DNA of 64,000 bases from Anarhynchus alexandrinus. Taxonomy: Eukaryota > Chordata > Aves > Charadriiformes > Charadriidae. The stretch lies in contig VUYV01000047.1 of assembly GCA_008711295.1 (NCBI GenBank), positions 124,001 through 188,000 on the forward strand. Direction: 5' to 3'. Below are positions 37,494 through 49,866 of this stretch, piece after piece. The number at the start of each line of letters is the position of its first letter. Within the stretch, counting starts at the first letter, position 1. The notes beneath the pieces were generated by a model. That model was not told where the DNA came from. It did no database searches and was given only the letters and a program-made list of their open reading frames with translations. Position numbers and translations under genes: made by a program.

Positions 37494-37831
37494 GACCTTA
37501 TCACTCTCTACAGCTACCTAAAAGGAGGTTGCAGAGAGGTGGTGGTTGGTCTCTTCTCTCAAGTAACAAGCAATAGGATGAGAGGCAATGGCCTCAAGTT
37601 GTACCAGGGGAGGTTTAGATTGAATATTAGGAAAACTTTCTTCATGGAAAGGGTTATCAAGCATTAGAACAGGCTGCCCAGGGAAGTGGTGGAATCACCA
37701 TTCCTGGAGACATTTAAAAGACGTGCAGATGTAGTGCTGAGGGACATGGTTTAGTGGTGGGTTTAGCGGTGTTAGGTATAAAGTTGGACTCGATGATCTT
37801 AAAGGTCCCCGATGATTCTATGATTCTATGA
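37494..37831 (+). mobile_element. CR1 LINE fragment joined directly to the previous one
   Basis: A sense CR1 3' fragment of the type ending at 21001. It begins mid-ORF2 at 'gaccttatcactctctacag' (encoding an [10 protein letters not shown] block), continues through 'aagtggtggaatcaccattc', and ends with 'gttggactcgatgatctta' and a tail of two ATTCTATG-like units. It abuts the other CR1 type at about 37491-37497, where the shared bases AGAGACC could belong to either. Confidence 0.9.
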
Positions 37832-40800
37832 GTGATCTCCCGAGAACCTCCCCAGGACAGGTAGTGACCATAGCAGTCTCAATGCTGTTGAGGCCATGAC
37901 AGTTTATAATGTTGTTAGAGTTTTGCTGCCATGGGTGTGTTAACAGCAAAGCTGACACAATTTTGCAGCCCATATGGGACAACATTTGCCCTCCAGTTGA
38001 GAACACCTGCAACTCCCTCCCGGAGGAACGGGAGTGGGGACAAAACTGAGGGCAGCAGAGATGTGCTGTTCTGGCTTCAGGACAAGCTAAAAAAGCAGAA
38101 AGTAACCCCCAATTCCCTTGAGAAACGCATACCAATTCACCCCTGCCACACGTCGTTTCCCCTGCCCTGACCATGGGAATGTGTTTTCCTTTTTCCGGTG
38201 ACTTCGCTCTTCCAAGCCAGAGGGTCATGTTGACCTTTACTTCTGTAATCAGTTTCTATAACGAGCGCGCTTTAAGCACATGCACGCACGGAGAAAATTA
38301 AGTGAAGCCCATACTACCGTGTTTATATTTCGACATCCCAGAGGCGCAAGGCAGGTTGCTGATTTTCTGCGAAAATTCTCTTTCCAGGCAAATGTATCTT
38401 CTACATCTGTCGCACGGTGAATGACTAAAGCCACAATCCTGCGAGCGATAGCTACTCCTGCCTATTTACCAGCGCTCGCACAAAGCCACGGCTTGTAACA
38501 GCGATTGCAGCCCACTCAGGGGAAATAGCCTTCGTGCTTCCTATTTGCTTTCTCAATAAGGGAGAGTTTGAAGAAAAAAAGGAAGGCAGGCAGCGTTCCC
38601 TGCGACCTCTTCGTTTGTTGGGAAATGTGTGTCTTTAGCCAGCATGGGGAGAGGCGAATCTCGAAAAACCTGCCCAAGAGCATGAAAGCAAAGGGTTTCT
38701 AGGACTGCTCTTTCAACATGAAAGCAAAAAATTTAAGGAAGGGTTTCTTTAGGAAAAGACTCTTCTTTGCAGAGCCTGAGAGCCGGTGGAGAGCTGATTA
38801 CATCTCCCCGCATCTGCTTTCTTTCGGCCACAGTTGAGAGGTATCAGACATGGTAAGCTGTTGGTAGCACTTTTCTTCTGTTGTTTCTGCTCATGAGAAC
38901 ATGAGGTTTCAGCCATGTCTTAGATTTTAAAAAAAAGAAAACAGCAACAAACCACTTATTCTTTTCTTTAATGGGGATTTGGAATTAAGGAGTAGGAACC
39001 AAAAATCCAGTGGGCTAAATCTGATGGAAAACTTGAATATAATGCCCTTTGTCCTGTGGATTCAGATGTAAAAATGCCCCACGTATATCAGATTACAGTC
39101 CTGGACAGGTCTTCAAACTGAGTTTAACAGCATGAGAGGACGACTGTGCTTTAGTCTGACTGTTGTCACAGGGACAAACTCCACCCAATTATACACTGAG
39201 GAAAATCAAATAAATTTATAAGCATTTCAAAGGAAACAAGAGCATAGATTTCCACCCGTAAGACCATGTGGATTCACACTTGACATCACTCACAAGGCGA
39301 TTCATCTCGCCTAATTTTGCAGTCTCAAAGTCACCACTTCCCCAAGACGTTCATCTTGGCTGTCCCCCCTGCACCCTCTGCCAGTGGAGAGGGATGGGCA
39401 CGGCCCCCCAAAATAAACTCACCAGAAAATGATAATTAATGCTGCAATATTTTTTTTAATTAAATATTTTTCAGTGATACATGTAGATAGCAATGCTATT
39501 TTGCCAATTTGTAACATTTTGTCGAATTTCTCATGCCAGATGAAGTCTGAAAATAGGTCTGCACTGTGAGAGAGAGATTTTGTTTTGACAAACGAAATGA
39601 AATGTCTCAATTTTTCTGCTTTTCTGGTGGTTTTGTTTTGAAATTATCTTTCCGTTTGTGTGATAAAAATATTAAAATTTGCTCTCAGTCAGAGGGAAGC
39701 ATTAGTCTGGATTCAGAGAAACCAGATAATTAAATATATAATTTGGAATTATTTTAAAGAGGGATTTAAATTCAATAATTTAAAAAGTTTTCAATCACTC
39801 TGGTACACTCGAAATGCTGAACTGTGAAACAGCCAAACAAATGGGGAAATCCACTGTTTTCATAATTCTACCACGGAATAACAGCATGTCTTGAAGTTTT
39901 AGTTAAATGCTTTTCGTGCGCTATTTTGTTTCATGTTTTCAGATAAATATTTGTAGTGGTGACTGCGTACACAAATTGTAACTACTTCCAACAGGAATAG
40001 GTACCTGATTATGATTCATGTGCCATATGTTTCAAGGAAACCTACAGAAAAAAAGTATTAAAACACATTTGTCTTTAATTATTGTTTCTAGTTGGGGCGG
40101 TGAAATAATGGTGATTTCTGGCAATATAGTGTGAAAAGTGGAGTTGTGATTTACATCATCCAAGGAGGACAAAATATCTCTTTCACTTGATCCGTACATA
40201 CAACTGTAACTTCATCTTTTCTTTTCCTTCCGTATGGGATTCTGCATTTCCCAAACGGTGATTTAAAATTCTCCTCACCACAGCTGAGGAGCAGCAAAAG
40301 GAACCGTGTTTTCCAGTGTCTGATTTCTCTTTTTGTTTTCCCAGGATTTGACAACTGAGAAGCGCTGACAACTTAAATACATCGCCCGCTCTTACACACT
40401 CACTTGAAATCTCAAAGGATTGGGGCTTTTTCTTATCTCTGAGTGGGTCTTCACTTGAAATTCCGAACCAACCAAAATCACAGCACTAAAAACTTAATGT
40501 ATATAACTGTATGATTATTTCAATCCCTATTTCTCTTGCTTCGCATACGTCTTGACTGAAGAATGATGCTCTGATGCAAATGAAGATTACGAGCCATTCC
40601 CACTTAGGTAAAAACAGGTATTTTTTTTTTATAAGAAAAAAAAATAAAAAATGAATCCATAAAGAAATAAATCTGCTCTTTTTTAAAAAAGATGGCTAAG
40701 TCAGTCTGAAAAAAAGAAGATGATTTTGAAAACAACCACTTCCCTGTGTCCATTTTCATAAGAACATCTCCTGTCCTTTTGCCCCTGTAAAAAAAGTTAA

Positions 40801-40915
40801 GAAATCATGAAGTCGTGGGAAACAAAACGTCCTTGAAAGCTTAGCTCAATTTTTCAACCAGCATGACTGTCCTCCCTGAACTCCTCTACCACAGCATAAC
40901 ACAGTTTGGTTGATG
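37832..40915. other. Non-coding stretch with a CpG-containing block
   Basis: No gene is recognised. About 38255-38500 contains more CpG than its surroundings ('gagcgcgc', 'tgcgagcgatag', 'agcgctcgc') and is repeat-free. It is a candidate regulatory block only. From 38880 to 40900 the sequence is strongly AT-rich with A and T runs. Confidence 0.4.
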
Positions 40916-41060
40916 ATCCCTGGAGGTGTTCAAGGCCAGGCTGGACGGGGCTTGGAGCAACCTGGTCTGGTGGGAGGTGTCCCTGCCCAGGGCAGGGGGG
41001 TTGGAATTAGATGATCTTGAAGGTCCCTTCCAACCCAAACCATTCCACGATTCTATGATA
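40916..41060 (+). mobile_element. Short CR1 LINE 3' end
   Basis: About 145 bp of sense CR1: 'atccctggaggtgttcaagg', 'ggctggacggggcttggagc', 'ggtgggaggtgtccctgccc', 'gatgatcttgaaggtccctt', ending 'ccacgattctatgat'. It has the same UTR type as the copies at 16550 and 56371. Confidence 0.95.
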
Positions 41061-42370
41061 AAGGAACTCAAAGAAAGGGTTAAATATTGCACAGCGATCA
41101 CAAAGACCTTCAAATTAACTTTTTTTTAGCAGTTTAAAAAAGAGGGGAGGGCATTTTCTTTGCTTTTTGGTGTTGCCATAACAAAACCACGTTGTTCCCG
41201 AACAGGTCACAGCTGATTTCTGTTCCCACTGCTCATGCAATGTGCCACAGTGTGTGTTGCATATACCCCTTCGCCGTCCCACCCACACAGCTGATGCCAA
41301 GGCCAGGAAGCCGCTCCAGCCTGTCAGAAATAACCTATCAGAAATCAATTCCACAGTCCGGGAATAATTTATCATTATATGTTGTCTATCAGCTCATGTT
41401 GATTATTGAATAAAATGAAACTAATATGGACTTAAGCAAGACTGGACAAACAAGGCCGTTAAGTAGTTAAAGAGATCATCAGAAACTCATTTTGCATTAT
41501 TAAAATTATTGAATTAGGGTTATTAAAAGCGCTGGCAAAATCCAATCCCTTTATCAGGCTAGATTGTCAGCAGACTCCCAGCGCTCATTCAGAAACCAGG
41601 AGGCACGAAGCAACTTGAGAAGTGAGATGGCAATGGGTTTTATCTACCCCTTCTCATCAAACCCTTTTGTATTTGTAAGCTCAGCACTAACGAGGCACTG
41701 CGGTGAAACTCATTGTGCTTTGCTACCTGGAAGTTTCCTATAGTGAAGATGAAAGAGATGCTTATTGGAAATCTTTTTGGGGTTGCTTTTGTTTAGCAAA
41801 CATAAATGAGATTTTTTTTTTTATTTAATATTATAGTAGAGCAGCGATCATATAACACACATATAGTTTTCTGTCTAATTGCTCTGCGTATCCGGAGCTT
41901 TGAAGTTAGTCTGTATAAATATCTCCGAGATTTAACAAATACTGCTTTTGATTTCCACCCGAGGCAAAACAAACAATTTTATTCTCTAGCGTGGATGGAT
42001 TCTGAGTTGTGTTTCATGCTAGGAAAACCTCAGAAACAAAAATTCATATCCAGCTGCTCTCTGTAGTGCAGAAATTCAAAAAAAAAGAAAATCGAAACAA
42101 TCTGTAATTCCGAATTTATTGGCAATTTGCTAGCGCACTTATCTGCAACAACACAAGCAACATGAACAATCAGAGCACGGAGCTGTTTGGTCTGGAGGCC
42201 TTGAGAAAAGGATGTTTGAGAATGTGTGAATAAATGGAGGCTATAAAAAGAGCAGCGAAAGCATTAAGCTAAGTAGGACTGGAGCAAAGTTAACTTGGCA
42301 AAGGGAGCCAAGTCAGACAGCTCTTCTCCTTGCAAGTAAAGCCCTCGGTGCTGGAAGGCTGAGGGGGAAA
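41061..42370. other. Repeat-free non-coding block
   Basis: No gene is recognised. About 41480-41620 and 41830-42010 are free of recognisable repeats, with TAAT-rich words and scattered CpG, a texture often seen in conserved non-coding elements. That reading needs alignment to other birds. A plus-strand frame of 86 codons (41806-42066) lies in this block without recognisable domains. Confidence 0.4.
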
Positions 42371-42691
42371 ATCATCGAATCATAGAATCATAGAATGGTT
42401 TAGGTTGGAAAGGACCTTGAAGATCATCGAGTCCCAACCCCCCTGCCATAGGCAGGGACACCTCCCACCAGACCAGGCTGCCCAAGGCCACCTCCAGCCT
42501 GGCCTTGAACACCTCCAGGGATGGGGCCTCAACAACCTCTCTGGGCAACCTGGGACAGTGCCTCACCACCCTCACAGGGAAAAACTTCTTCCTCATGTTC
42601 AATCTAAACCTGCCCTCTTCCAGTTTGAAGCCATTCCCCCTCGTCCTATCGCTACATGTCCCAGTAAAAAGTCTTTCCCCAGCTCTCCTGT
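42371..42691 (-). mobile_element. CR1 LINE 3' end, young subfamily
   Basis: Reverse-oriented, with the tail 'atcatagaatcatagaatgg' and then the same blocks as the copies at 21048 and 26931. Differences are few in the part that can be compared (for example 'gtcccaacc' for 'gttccaacc'). It truncates after 'ccccagctctcctgta'. Confidence 0.95.
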
Positions 42692-45600
42692 AATCCTGAG
42701 CACAGCTGGAGAATAATGGAATTGTATTTTCTTTTTGAAACGAAGCTTCTGTTTTTAAATCATAGTAAATACCTCATCTATAATTCTTTGAGAAATACTT
42801 CTAAAATACAGCTGTGCTTGGAATTTCCCAGGTGATGGAGCCGAGCCGCATTATCCTTTTGAAACAGATGTGGTTTGCAAATATACTCACTGTGGCACTT
42901 TAACTGCATCCCGGGGTGGCTGTGGAGACGGGGACAGCTGTGTCTCCTCACAGGTTTAGGTCCCCGAACAGATGTCTCCCCTCACGGGAAGGCAGCGTCT
43001 TGCAAATCACCACCTTTGAGAAGTGCCACCATGGAAAAACACCGAGACATCCATCATCTTAACGTTTGCTTTTCCTACCTGAGAGCAAAATCGTAGGAGG
43101 CTCTAAGTGTCAGTTATGGGATGGATCCTCCTCACACTTACTCTGAGCTGAATCATGGGAGACTTGACTTTAACCCACCTTGCAGTCATGCCAGTGTGGC
43201 ATTTGGCTATTTTGAGGAGAATCCTGATGCCGAAGGCTGTTTTTATGTGTTCGGCTATAGAAGGGCTGAGGTGCCAAGCCAGACTCAGGCCAGCGTAAGA
43301 GAGAAATTGGACTACAATTTGCATGAAAGGAGAGCAGCAGTGCTGAGAAAACTCTGATGGCCTCCCTGCTCCTCTGCTAAAACTCTAAATTAATCTGGAA
43401 TCGTGGCAGCTACAGTTTTGGTAAGTTTAAAGAGCAACAGGGCTTTGGGCTGGGGGTCCCACACCAGTCCAAGCTACAGCAGAAATGGGGCTCTTGAGAG
43501 ATGGCTGGAGAAGGACGGATGGGTGGAGAAGGATGATATGTTGATATCTTCATAGTGCGTCTTTATTGCAGCCCCATCCAACTTGCTCTAAATGACTCAG
43601 GACTTTCAACTGGCGAAGGGGATTCAAGGGTGACCTAAAATCCCTGTGGCCTGTCTGAAAAACCACCCCTGGGTTTTTCTTCGGTCTAATCCTGCCCGCT
43701 GTGCTCGGCACCATCAGCCACAGAAAACAAGCAGCGCTCCCGGATGCCTCTGCTCTGCCCCTTCCTCCCCACCATCCCACAGGAGCTGCACCAACAGCCT
43801 GTGGAAGGAGCCATGCAGGTAAAAACCCGCTTTATTTACTGAAATAAGCCTTTGGAAAGGATCAAAGCCAATAAACAATTAGTGAGCCATCATGTAACTA
43901 CTGCGTACAAGTGTCCTCTGGCAAAACCAGGAATGCTAACACCACCTATTGCCACCAACGCCCCGTCACACTGTCACACTGAAGTCGCTAAATGAAACAG
44001 GTAATTGTTATAAAGGGGAGATGCCACCTGCCAATGTCCTCATCCCGCTGAAAGAACAAAAGTTGTTTACTCCATTTTCTTTTCAAGTGGTTAATAAAGA
44101 TGGTACAGAGGTAAAAGAGTCCTGGTAATTTAGTAGATTCTTGGCACTGAATTTCCTCTTATTGGATTTTATTTAATCAGCTCTAATTTTACTTAGCGAA
44201 TCTTAACCTGTTCACATTAGACTCTGTTCCAAATTAATTAACATAAAATTTCCTTCTTATTCTCGACTAATCAAACTCTCATGCTCCCCCCACAGGTGTT
44301 CACATGGACATCAGCAGCGGTCTCTGTCCTCCAAATGCTCTTCCTTGTCCAGTAATAGGGGAAAGAACACTAAATCATGCTACTCTCTTATCCTGTTACA
44401 GAGCCTGGCTTTTAAGAAAAAACTTGAAAATAGTGCAGAATTATTCTCTTCCTGGCTAGAAGTCAAAAAAAGTCTTCTACTCTAAAGAGACCGAGCACAA
44501 AAAGTAAGGTAAAGGTGCCAGAGAACATTTTAAAATATCCTGGTTCCAGCTGCCCTCCCATACTGAAGGCTTCTTTGAAGATTAATCCACCCAAACCCCC
44601 TTTCAAAAGAGTTTCATCCATTCATGTAGCTGGATTTCATTCTCAGCTTGACGACTCTTGACTCTGTGGCGCGTCTCAACCCCAGCCGTGACGGACTCCA
44701 CCAGCCTCCTCGCTGCCCTGCTCTGCGGTGGCGTTCTCAGCTGCACACCGCTTCCTACGTCACCTCAGACTTCTTTGGCATCTCAGCGAACAGACAGCAT
44801 CTGGCCCAGTGCAGGTTTTCCTGCTGGAACACACAGGCAGGTTTGCAACGTGAGGATCGTTTGGCTCCACTACCATACTGGCAGCCTTGACAATGACTAA
44901 GCTATAATTAACCACATTTTGGCAGACTGGGGAAAAAAAAAAAAACTCCACCCAAATAAAATAAAAAAATAGTATTCTGGGCATGGGGAACATTAACCCA
45001 GTAGGAAATGCTGTGTTTCCGTGATTCCCATGCAGAGAGCTGAAGAAGGAAAGTGAAGATGGGGTTTTCGGTAGGGTGTTCACTGCCTGTGTGGTTGTAT
45101 CACTCCTGTGACTGCGTGTGGAGAGCCAGCGAACACAGACGCAAACCTCCCCCGTGGATTCAGTGGGCTTTGGCTGAGACATCAGAGGCCCAACTACAAA
45201 ACTTGAAGCTATTCAAATGTGAAAAAAATGTCAAAAATAGGTTTTTAAACCTGGAAGTCTGAGCATACAGCAAAGAACGTGCCAAGAAAATAATTGAACC
45301 CTGATTATTTTTTTTAATTTTTATTATTATTATTATTATTGTTATGATTTTTTTTTAATGATTCAGATTTTACCATCATCCCAACGTGAATAATTTCCCT
45401 TTTGGTTAGGAATATTTTGAATACAAGCAAAGGACATTTGAACACAAAGAATCAAAAGGGAACTTGGGCTCATTCACAAAATGAGCGAAGCGAAGGGAAG
45501 GAAGAAGCAGAGTCAATGGTTAATTTATCTAAAAACGGAGCTCTGTGTGACATGGAGTCCTGTGGTGCAGGAGACTGGGCTCAGTGACCAGCGGTCCCTT

Positions 45601-47140
45601 TCTAATTCCAGCAACCAACGGCTGTCCCGGGAGTAGGTCCGTAATTTATCTCTGTTATATTTGCTGTTGTGAAGGTAAGCACCTATTTTAAGCCCCAGGC
45701 TCCGTCGGCAGTCAGTGGAGAGAGATGGGCACCTCCTAAAGGCAACTCATCATGCCTGAAGGCAAGCGTACTGAGATACAAGAGATAAATGGCCATGGAG
45801 GAAAGCTGAGTGTCCAGCTTGGGTGGGACACCTCAGTGTAGGCAGATACACCAGAAGAGCTGAATCCTTCCAGTCAAACACAAATTTGTCTGTGTGTCTG
45901 CTTTTTTAGGTAGTCATTTAGCACAGAAACATCAATGATTCGCTCTGATTTGGACCATTTGATATTTCCAAGTGACGGGAAATCCTGTTGCATCACTCTG
46001 CCACACAATGAACGGGGTACACCCGGTCCTTCCTTCTGCGTTAATGACCCAAAGCTGAAGCAGAAAAATCCATATTCTGTATTAGGAGGAACTAGAATGT
46101 TTGATAAAAAAGAGGAGCGCAGAGTCTGTTTCATAACCGTAATATATACCTCACAGCCCTGGCTTCAACTTACACTTGACTTTTATGCCAGTGGCACGTG
46201 TGGTTGACGGGGAAAGCAGATCCTAAATGCCCGACTGACACATTAAACGCGATGGGTCTGTACTGCAGGCAGCACGACTAGCAGAAACGGCCCTGTTGTT
46301 TGTTTGCTTAAGATCCCTGGGTACTTGGGTTTAAAGCCTGCTTGGAGCCGAGCGGCAAGAATCTTTAAAACCGCAAAGCTAAAAATAGCTCCAGCATCCC
46401 GGTTAAAATAAACTGCGGATAATCTCTCGTGGCAAAACTGTGGAGTGCGGCCTCGTGAAAGCAAAGCGAACTCTGATGGGGACTCCCGTGCCTCCTGGAT
46501 GTAGGCTTGATGTTTTTCCAGGTAGCACTGCATTATCCTATGTCATTCATTTGATCTTCCTCTTCCCAGGGATGTTACTTCACACAAACCCCCGTGCAAG
46601 TTTTGGGTTTGTTTTTTTTTCAGAGAAAGAATTTTGCAGTTTCTTTCACACTGGTCCATACGTGGAAGACCCTGTTCTGATCCCCTGGTCCATTCCTCCC
46701 CTCACTGCATCCCTTGTCTAAGGTTTTGATAGGATTTCCAGTTCTGATCTTCTCTGAAATTCACACGGTGCATTTCAGTCCATACAACAGACATTTGAGT
46801 GTCACCATATTGTTGATCCTTTCAGGACTGATTCCCAGAGCCTGTGTATTTTCTCCTGGATAAAACCCAGCACTCAACGTGTTCACAATCTAAAAAGATG
46901 GATTTGTGTGTGTGTATGTCTCTGATCTACTGTTTTTCTTCTGGTTGCACAGCTGAATGCCTAGAAATAAACCAGCCTGAAATGAGTAAATGCTTAACTG
47001 TTAGCAACGTGAGCAACAACACACCAACGGGATATTCTGGGTCTCTGCAGCTGCTGCATGCGCTCAGTGAAGAAACGCGACCTGAATCTTTCTGCACCAC
47101 CTGCTTTGTCCCATGGGAAGTTTGCACCTCACAGAGATAT
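42692..47140. other. Non-coding stretch, repeat-poor
   Basis: No gene is recognised. It contains an A-run at about 44933-44945, a TTA microsatellite (45321-45340), and repeat-free blocks at about 43980-44280 (with TTAATTAA and TAATCA words) and about 46210-46450. The longest frame is 140 codons on the minus strand (44760-45182) and has no recognised domain. Confidence 0.45.
45321..45340. repeat. (TTA)n microsatellite
   Basis: About seven TTA/ATT units, flanked by T runs on both sides. It is a simple-sequence repeat. Confidence 0.9.
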
Positions 47141-47775
47141 ACAGAATCCCACACTGGCAGGGGTTGGAAGAGACCTCTGGAGATCACCCAGTCCAACCCC
47201 GCTGCCAGAGCAGGGGCACCCACAGCAGGTTGCACAGGAACACATCCAGGTGGGGTTTGAACATCTCCAGAGCAGGAGACCCCACAGCCTCTCGGGGCAG
47301 CTTGTGCCAGCGCTCTGCCACCCCTCAAGGTAAAGAAGTTTTTCCTCATGTTGAGATGGAATTTCCCATGTTCCAGTTTGTGCCCGTTGCCCCTTGTCCT
47401 GTCACTGGGCACCACTGGAAAGAGTCTGGCCCCGTCCTCTTGCCACCCACCCTTTAGAGATTGATCAGCATTCATGAGATTCCCCTCTCAGCCTTCTCTC
47501 CTCCAGCCTGAACAGCCCCAGGGCTCTCAGCCTTTACTCAGCAGAGAGATGCTCCAGTCCCCTGAGCATCTTCGTAGCCCTCTGCTGGACTCTCTCCAGC
47601 AGTTCCCTGTCCTTCTTGAACCGGGGAGCCCAGAACTGGACCCAGTACTGCAGATGTGGCCTCACCAGGGCAGAGTAGAGCAGGAGGATGACCTCCCTTG
47701 ACCTGCTGGCCACACTCTGTTTAATGCACCCCAGGAGACCACTGGCCATCTTGGCCACAAGGGCACATTGCTGGC
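47141..47775 (-). mobile_element. CR1 LINE, about 635 bp, second UTR type
   Basis: A reverse-oriented CR1. It opens with 'acagaatcccacactgg', 'gacctctggagatcacccag' and 'gctgccagagcaggggcac', the UTR type with 'ctccagaggtc'. It then runs through the complement of the ORF2 end ('gaagtttttcctcatgttg', 'gtgcccgttgccccttgtcc', 'cttctctcctccagcctgaa') back to 'cttggccacaagggcacatt'. On the minus strand the frame at 47534-47758 encodes a typical ORF2 block: [20 protein letters not shown], then [19 protein letters not shown]. It is truncated near 47775. Confidence 0.95.
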
Positions 47776-48565
47776 CCCCTGTGCATCATTAACATTGCAC
47801 ACCCTTGGTCGACTATTCTTAATATCCCTATTAGGCATTCTGTGTCTTCACAACAATTAAGGGACCACAGGTGAAAGTGCTAATAAGAAATAATACTAAA
47901 AAGATTTATTTGAACTCCTTGGAAGAAGCTGTGAGCTGGAGTGTGGCTTCCTAGCTTCTGCTTCTTTAAGGCTGAAAATGCTGCAGGTATTTTCAAAACC
48001 TGATTACTCAGTTGTTACAGTTACTGCAATTATTTCTAACCATAGCGCAGTTAGAAATCAGATTTCATAAAGAATAGAGAGGTCCATGATAAGGTTTCTA
48101 AGAAGAGATTTGTAAATCAAAAGAATATGAAAAAGAATGTGCAAACAATGACATGAGGAAGCACCAAGCAGAAGATCCATGTCAGGGTATTTTAGTGTCC
48201 TTCTCCTGGAGACCCCTGGGCACTTGTCCATATCGGGGAGCTTGGGTGGGCATGTTTGCTCTACCAGATCCCTGCACAGCCTCCAGCTGATACCCAGGCA
48301 CTGAAAATTTGAAAATCTGGAAAAGGAAGCAAGAAGAAAACTCATCGTGCAGAAAGTTGATGGATCTCTCTCTGTTTTCTGCTATGCCTCTTTTTTCTCC
48401 TCCATTAGGGATACCTTAAACTTAGTCCTGGTGACACAGAGAGCAAGTGAAGCAACCATGGCCTCTCCTCCTATCGCTCATCGTGCCCAGGGATGCAGGG
48501 GCCATGCTGATGGTGCTCTCCAACCATCCAGGTGACATGGAAGGAGTTCGCAAGAGAATTTGCAG

Positions 48566-48610
48566 TTTGGAGAATTCTCTCCAAAGGTGTTTGGAGAATT
48601 TTCTCCAAAC
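48566..48610. repeat. Two adjacent hairpin-forming near-palindromes
   Basis: TTTGGAGA-ATTC-TCTCCAAA (48566-48585; 8-bp arms, 4-base loop) is followed after three bases by GTTTGGAGA-ATTT-TCTCCAAAC (48589-48610; 9-bp arms, 4-base loop). Each can fold by itself, and the two are near copies of each other. The pattern probably arose by duplication of a short palindrome. No function is evident. Confidence 0.92.
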
Positions 48611-49668
48611 AAAGGCAGAGTTCGGGGAAGCCTCTGCAGAGACAAATCTGGCCAGAACAACTGGTCTTCAGCCAGAGTGGGCTGAAACACAAGGAACGAC
48701 CATTGCAGTTTGGAAAGATCTCTTCTCTCTGAAAGGTAATGGAAGGGACTGGCCTTTAATAAAGGTGCTGAGTTAATCACCTTGGCAACTGATACGGTGC
48801 TGATGTCACCGGGCAATGCAGCATCACGTGTGACAGCTCGGGGAAGCGACGTGCAAATTTTGTGTCACCCACTGAGGGGTAGAGGAGACAGGTCTGGGCT
48901 GGGCTTGGCTGGAGGATCTCTGGAGCAGAAAGCTTCACCCAGCCAAAGGGGCCGTGAAGAAAACCCGTTCCCTCATCCAGGCTGTGATTTGGGAAGGAGT
49001 TTGAGAGAATTAGGTGCTCAAACCTATGAGACTTCAAGTGGTGTGGCTTCTACAAACAGTGTCTAGAAGAGCGTGTCTCCAGGTATTTCTCCTTTGTATT
49101 GCAATGCCGTGCAGAGCCACCATCGGCTCAGGGGAGTTTAACTTGTCTCTATTATGCACGTGTGTGTCTTGCTCACACACATCCTTTCTGAAAAGAGCCG
49201 TAAATGACTTCTTATGAAAAACAGGCACTCACATACGTATTATTTCTTTTTGTGTCTAAGAAAAATGAGCCTTTTCATTTAATTTGCTCCAATTTCTCCT
49301 TTCAGTCCTCCCAATTACAGACCTGCAGACTGCAATTATGGTACGTTTTATCTGGTCTCACAAAAGGGTAGAAGAGATCAGTAACACGAGTGTCAGCAAC
49401 GCTGGTGTGGGGTGAGGCGAAGCTCTGCTCTCAGCAATCAGAAGTATATTCTCAGCTCAGCCATTTCTAATTTTCGGGTTGCAGCAAGGGGGGACATGGA
49501 TCTGGACCAGCTTTGAACTAGTGTTATTATTTTTAAAATGCAAACACTCTTGCTACCGTAGCCAACATGCAGCATAACTTTGGTCTACATTTTGGCTCTT
49601 TACACCCACCTGCTGAAGAAATCATGCCTGATAACTAAAAGTAATGATCCTCTTTGGCCCTGGTGGGG

Positions 49669-49705
49669 TTGGTCGGCTGGTTGGTTGGCTGGTTGGTTGG
49701 TAGGT
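49669..49705. repeat. (GGTT/GGCT)n repeat
   Basis: About nine 4-bp units of GGTT with occasional GGCT/GGTC. It is a simple-sequence repeat. Confidence 0.85.
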
Positions 49706-49828
49706 CTTTCTGCCCCGTAAAACAGCCCCTCAGCTGACCCAGATCAGTGTTGCTCTATAGGGATTTTTTGAGCAGGACAAGTTTGGTTCTGCTGAGACTC
49801 TTCCCTCTTACAGCCCTGGAAATGAGAG

Positions 49829-49866
49829 TGGTCCAAGGTCATACAGCCACTGTTCAGTAACCTACA
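49829..49866 (+). mobile_element. MIR-like SINE relic
   Basis: The words 'gtggtccaaggtcatacagc' and 'actgttcagtaacc' match the order in MIR of 'cttgcccaaggtcacacagc' followed by 'agtaagtggcag'. Only about 40 bp are readable and the identification is by eye. Confidence 0.4.

Larger units (their letters stand above)
47776..49828. other. Non-coding stretch with twin hairpins and a TTGG repeat
   Basis: No gene is recognised. It holds the two adjacent near-palindromes at 48566-48610 and the GGTT-type repeat at 49669-49705. Overlapping frames at 48447-48816 on both strands are created by the palindromes and have no recognised domain. Confidence 0.45.

Noticed and set aside
47113..47457. Plus-strand frames in the 47.1-47.7 kb CR1
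   Set aside because: Antisense shadows of CR1 ORF2; the true reading is on the minus strand.
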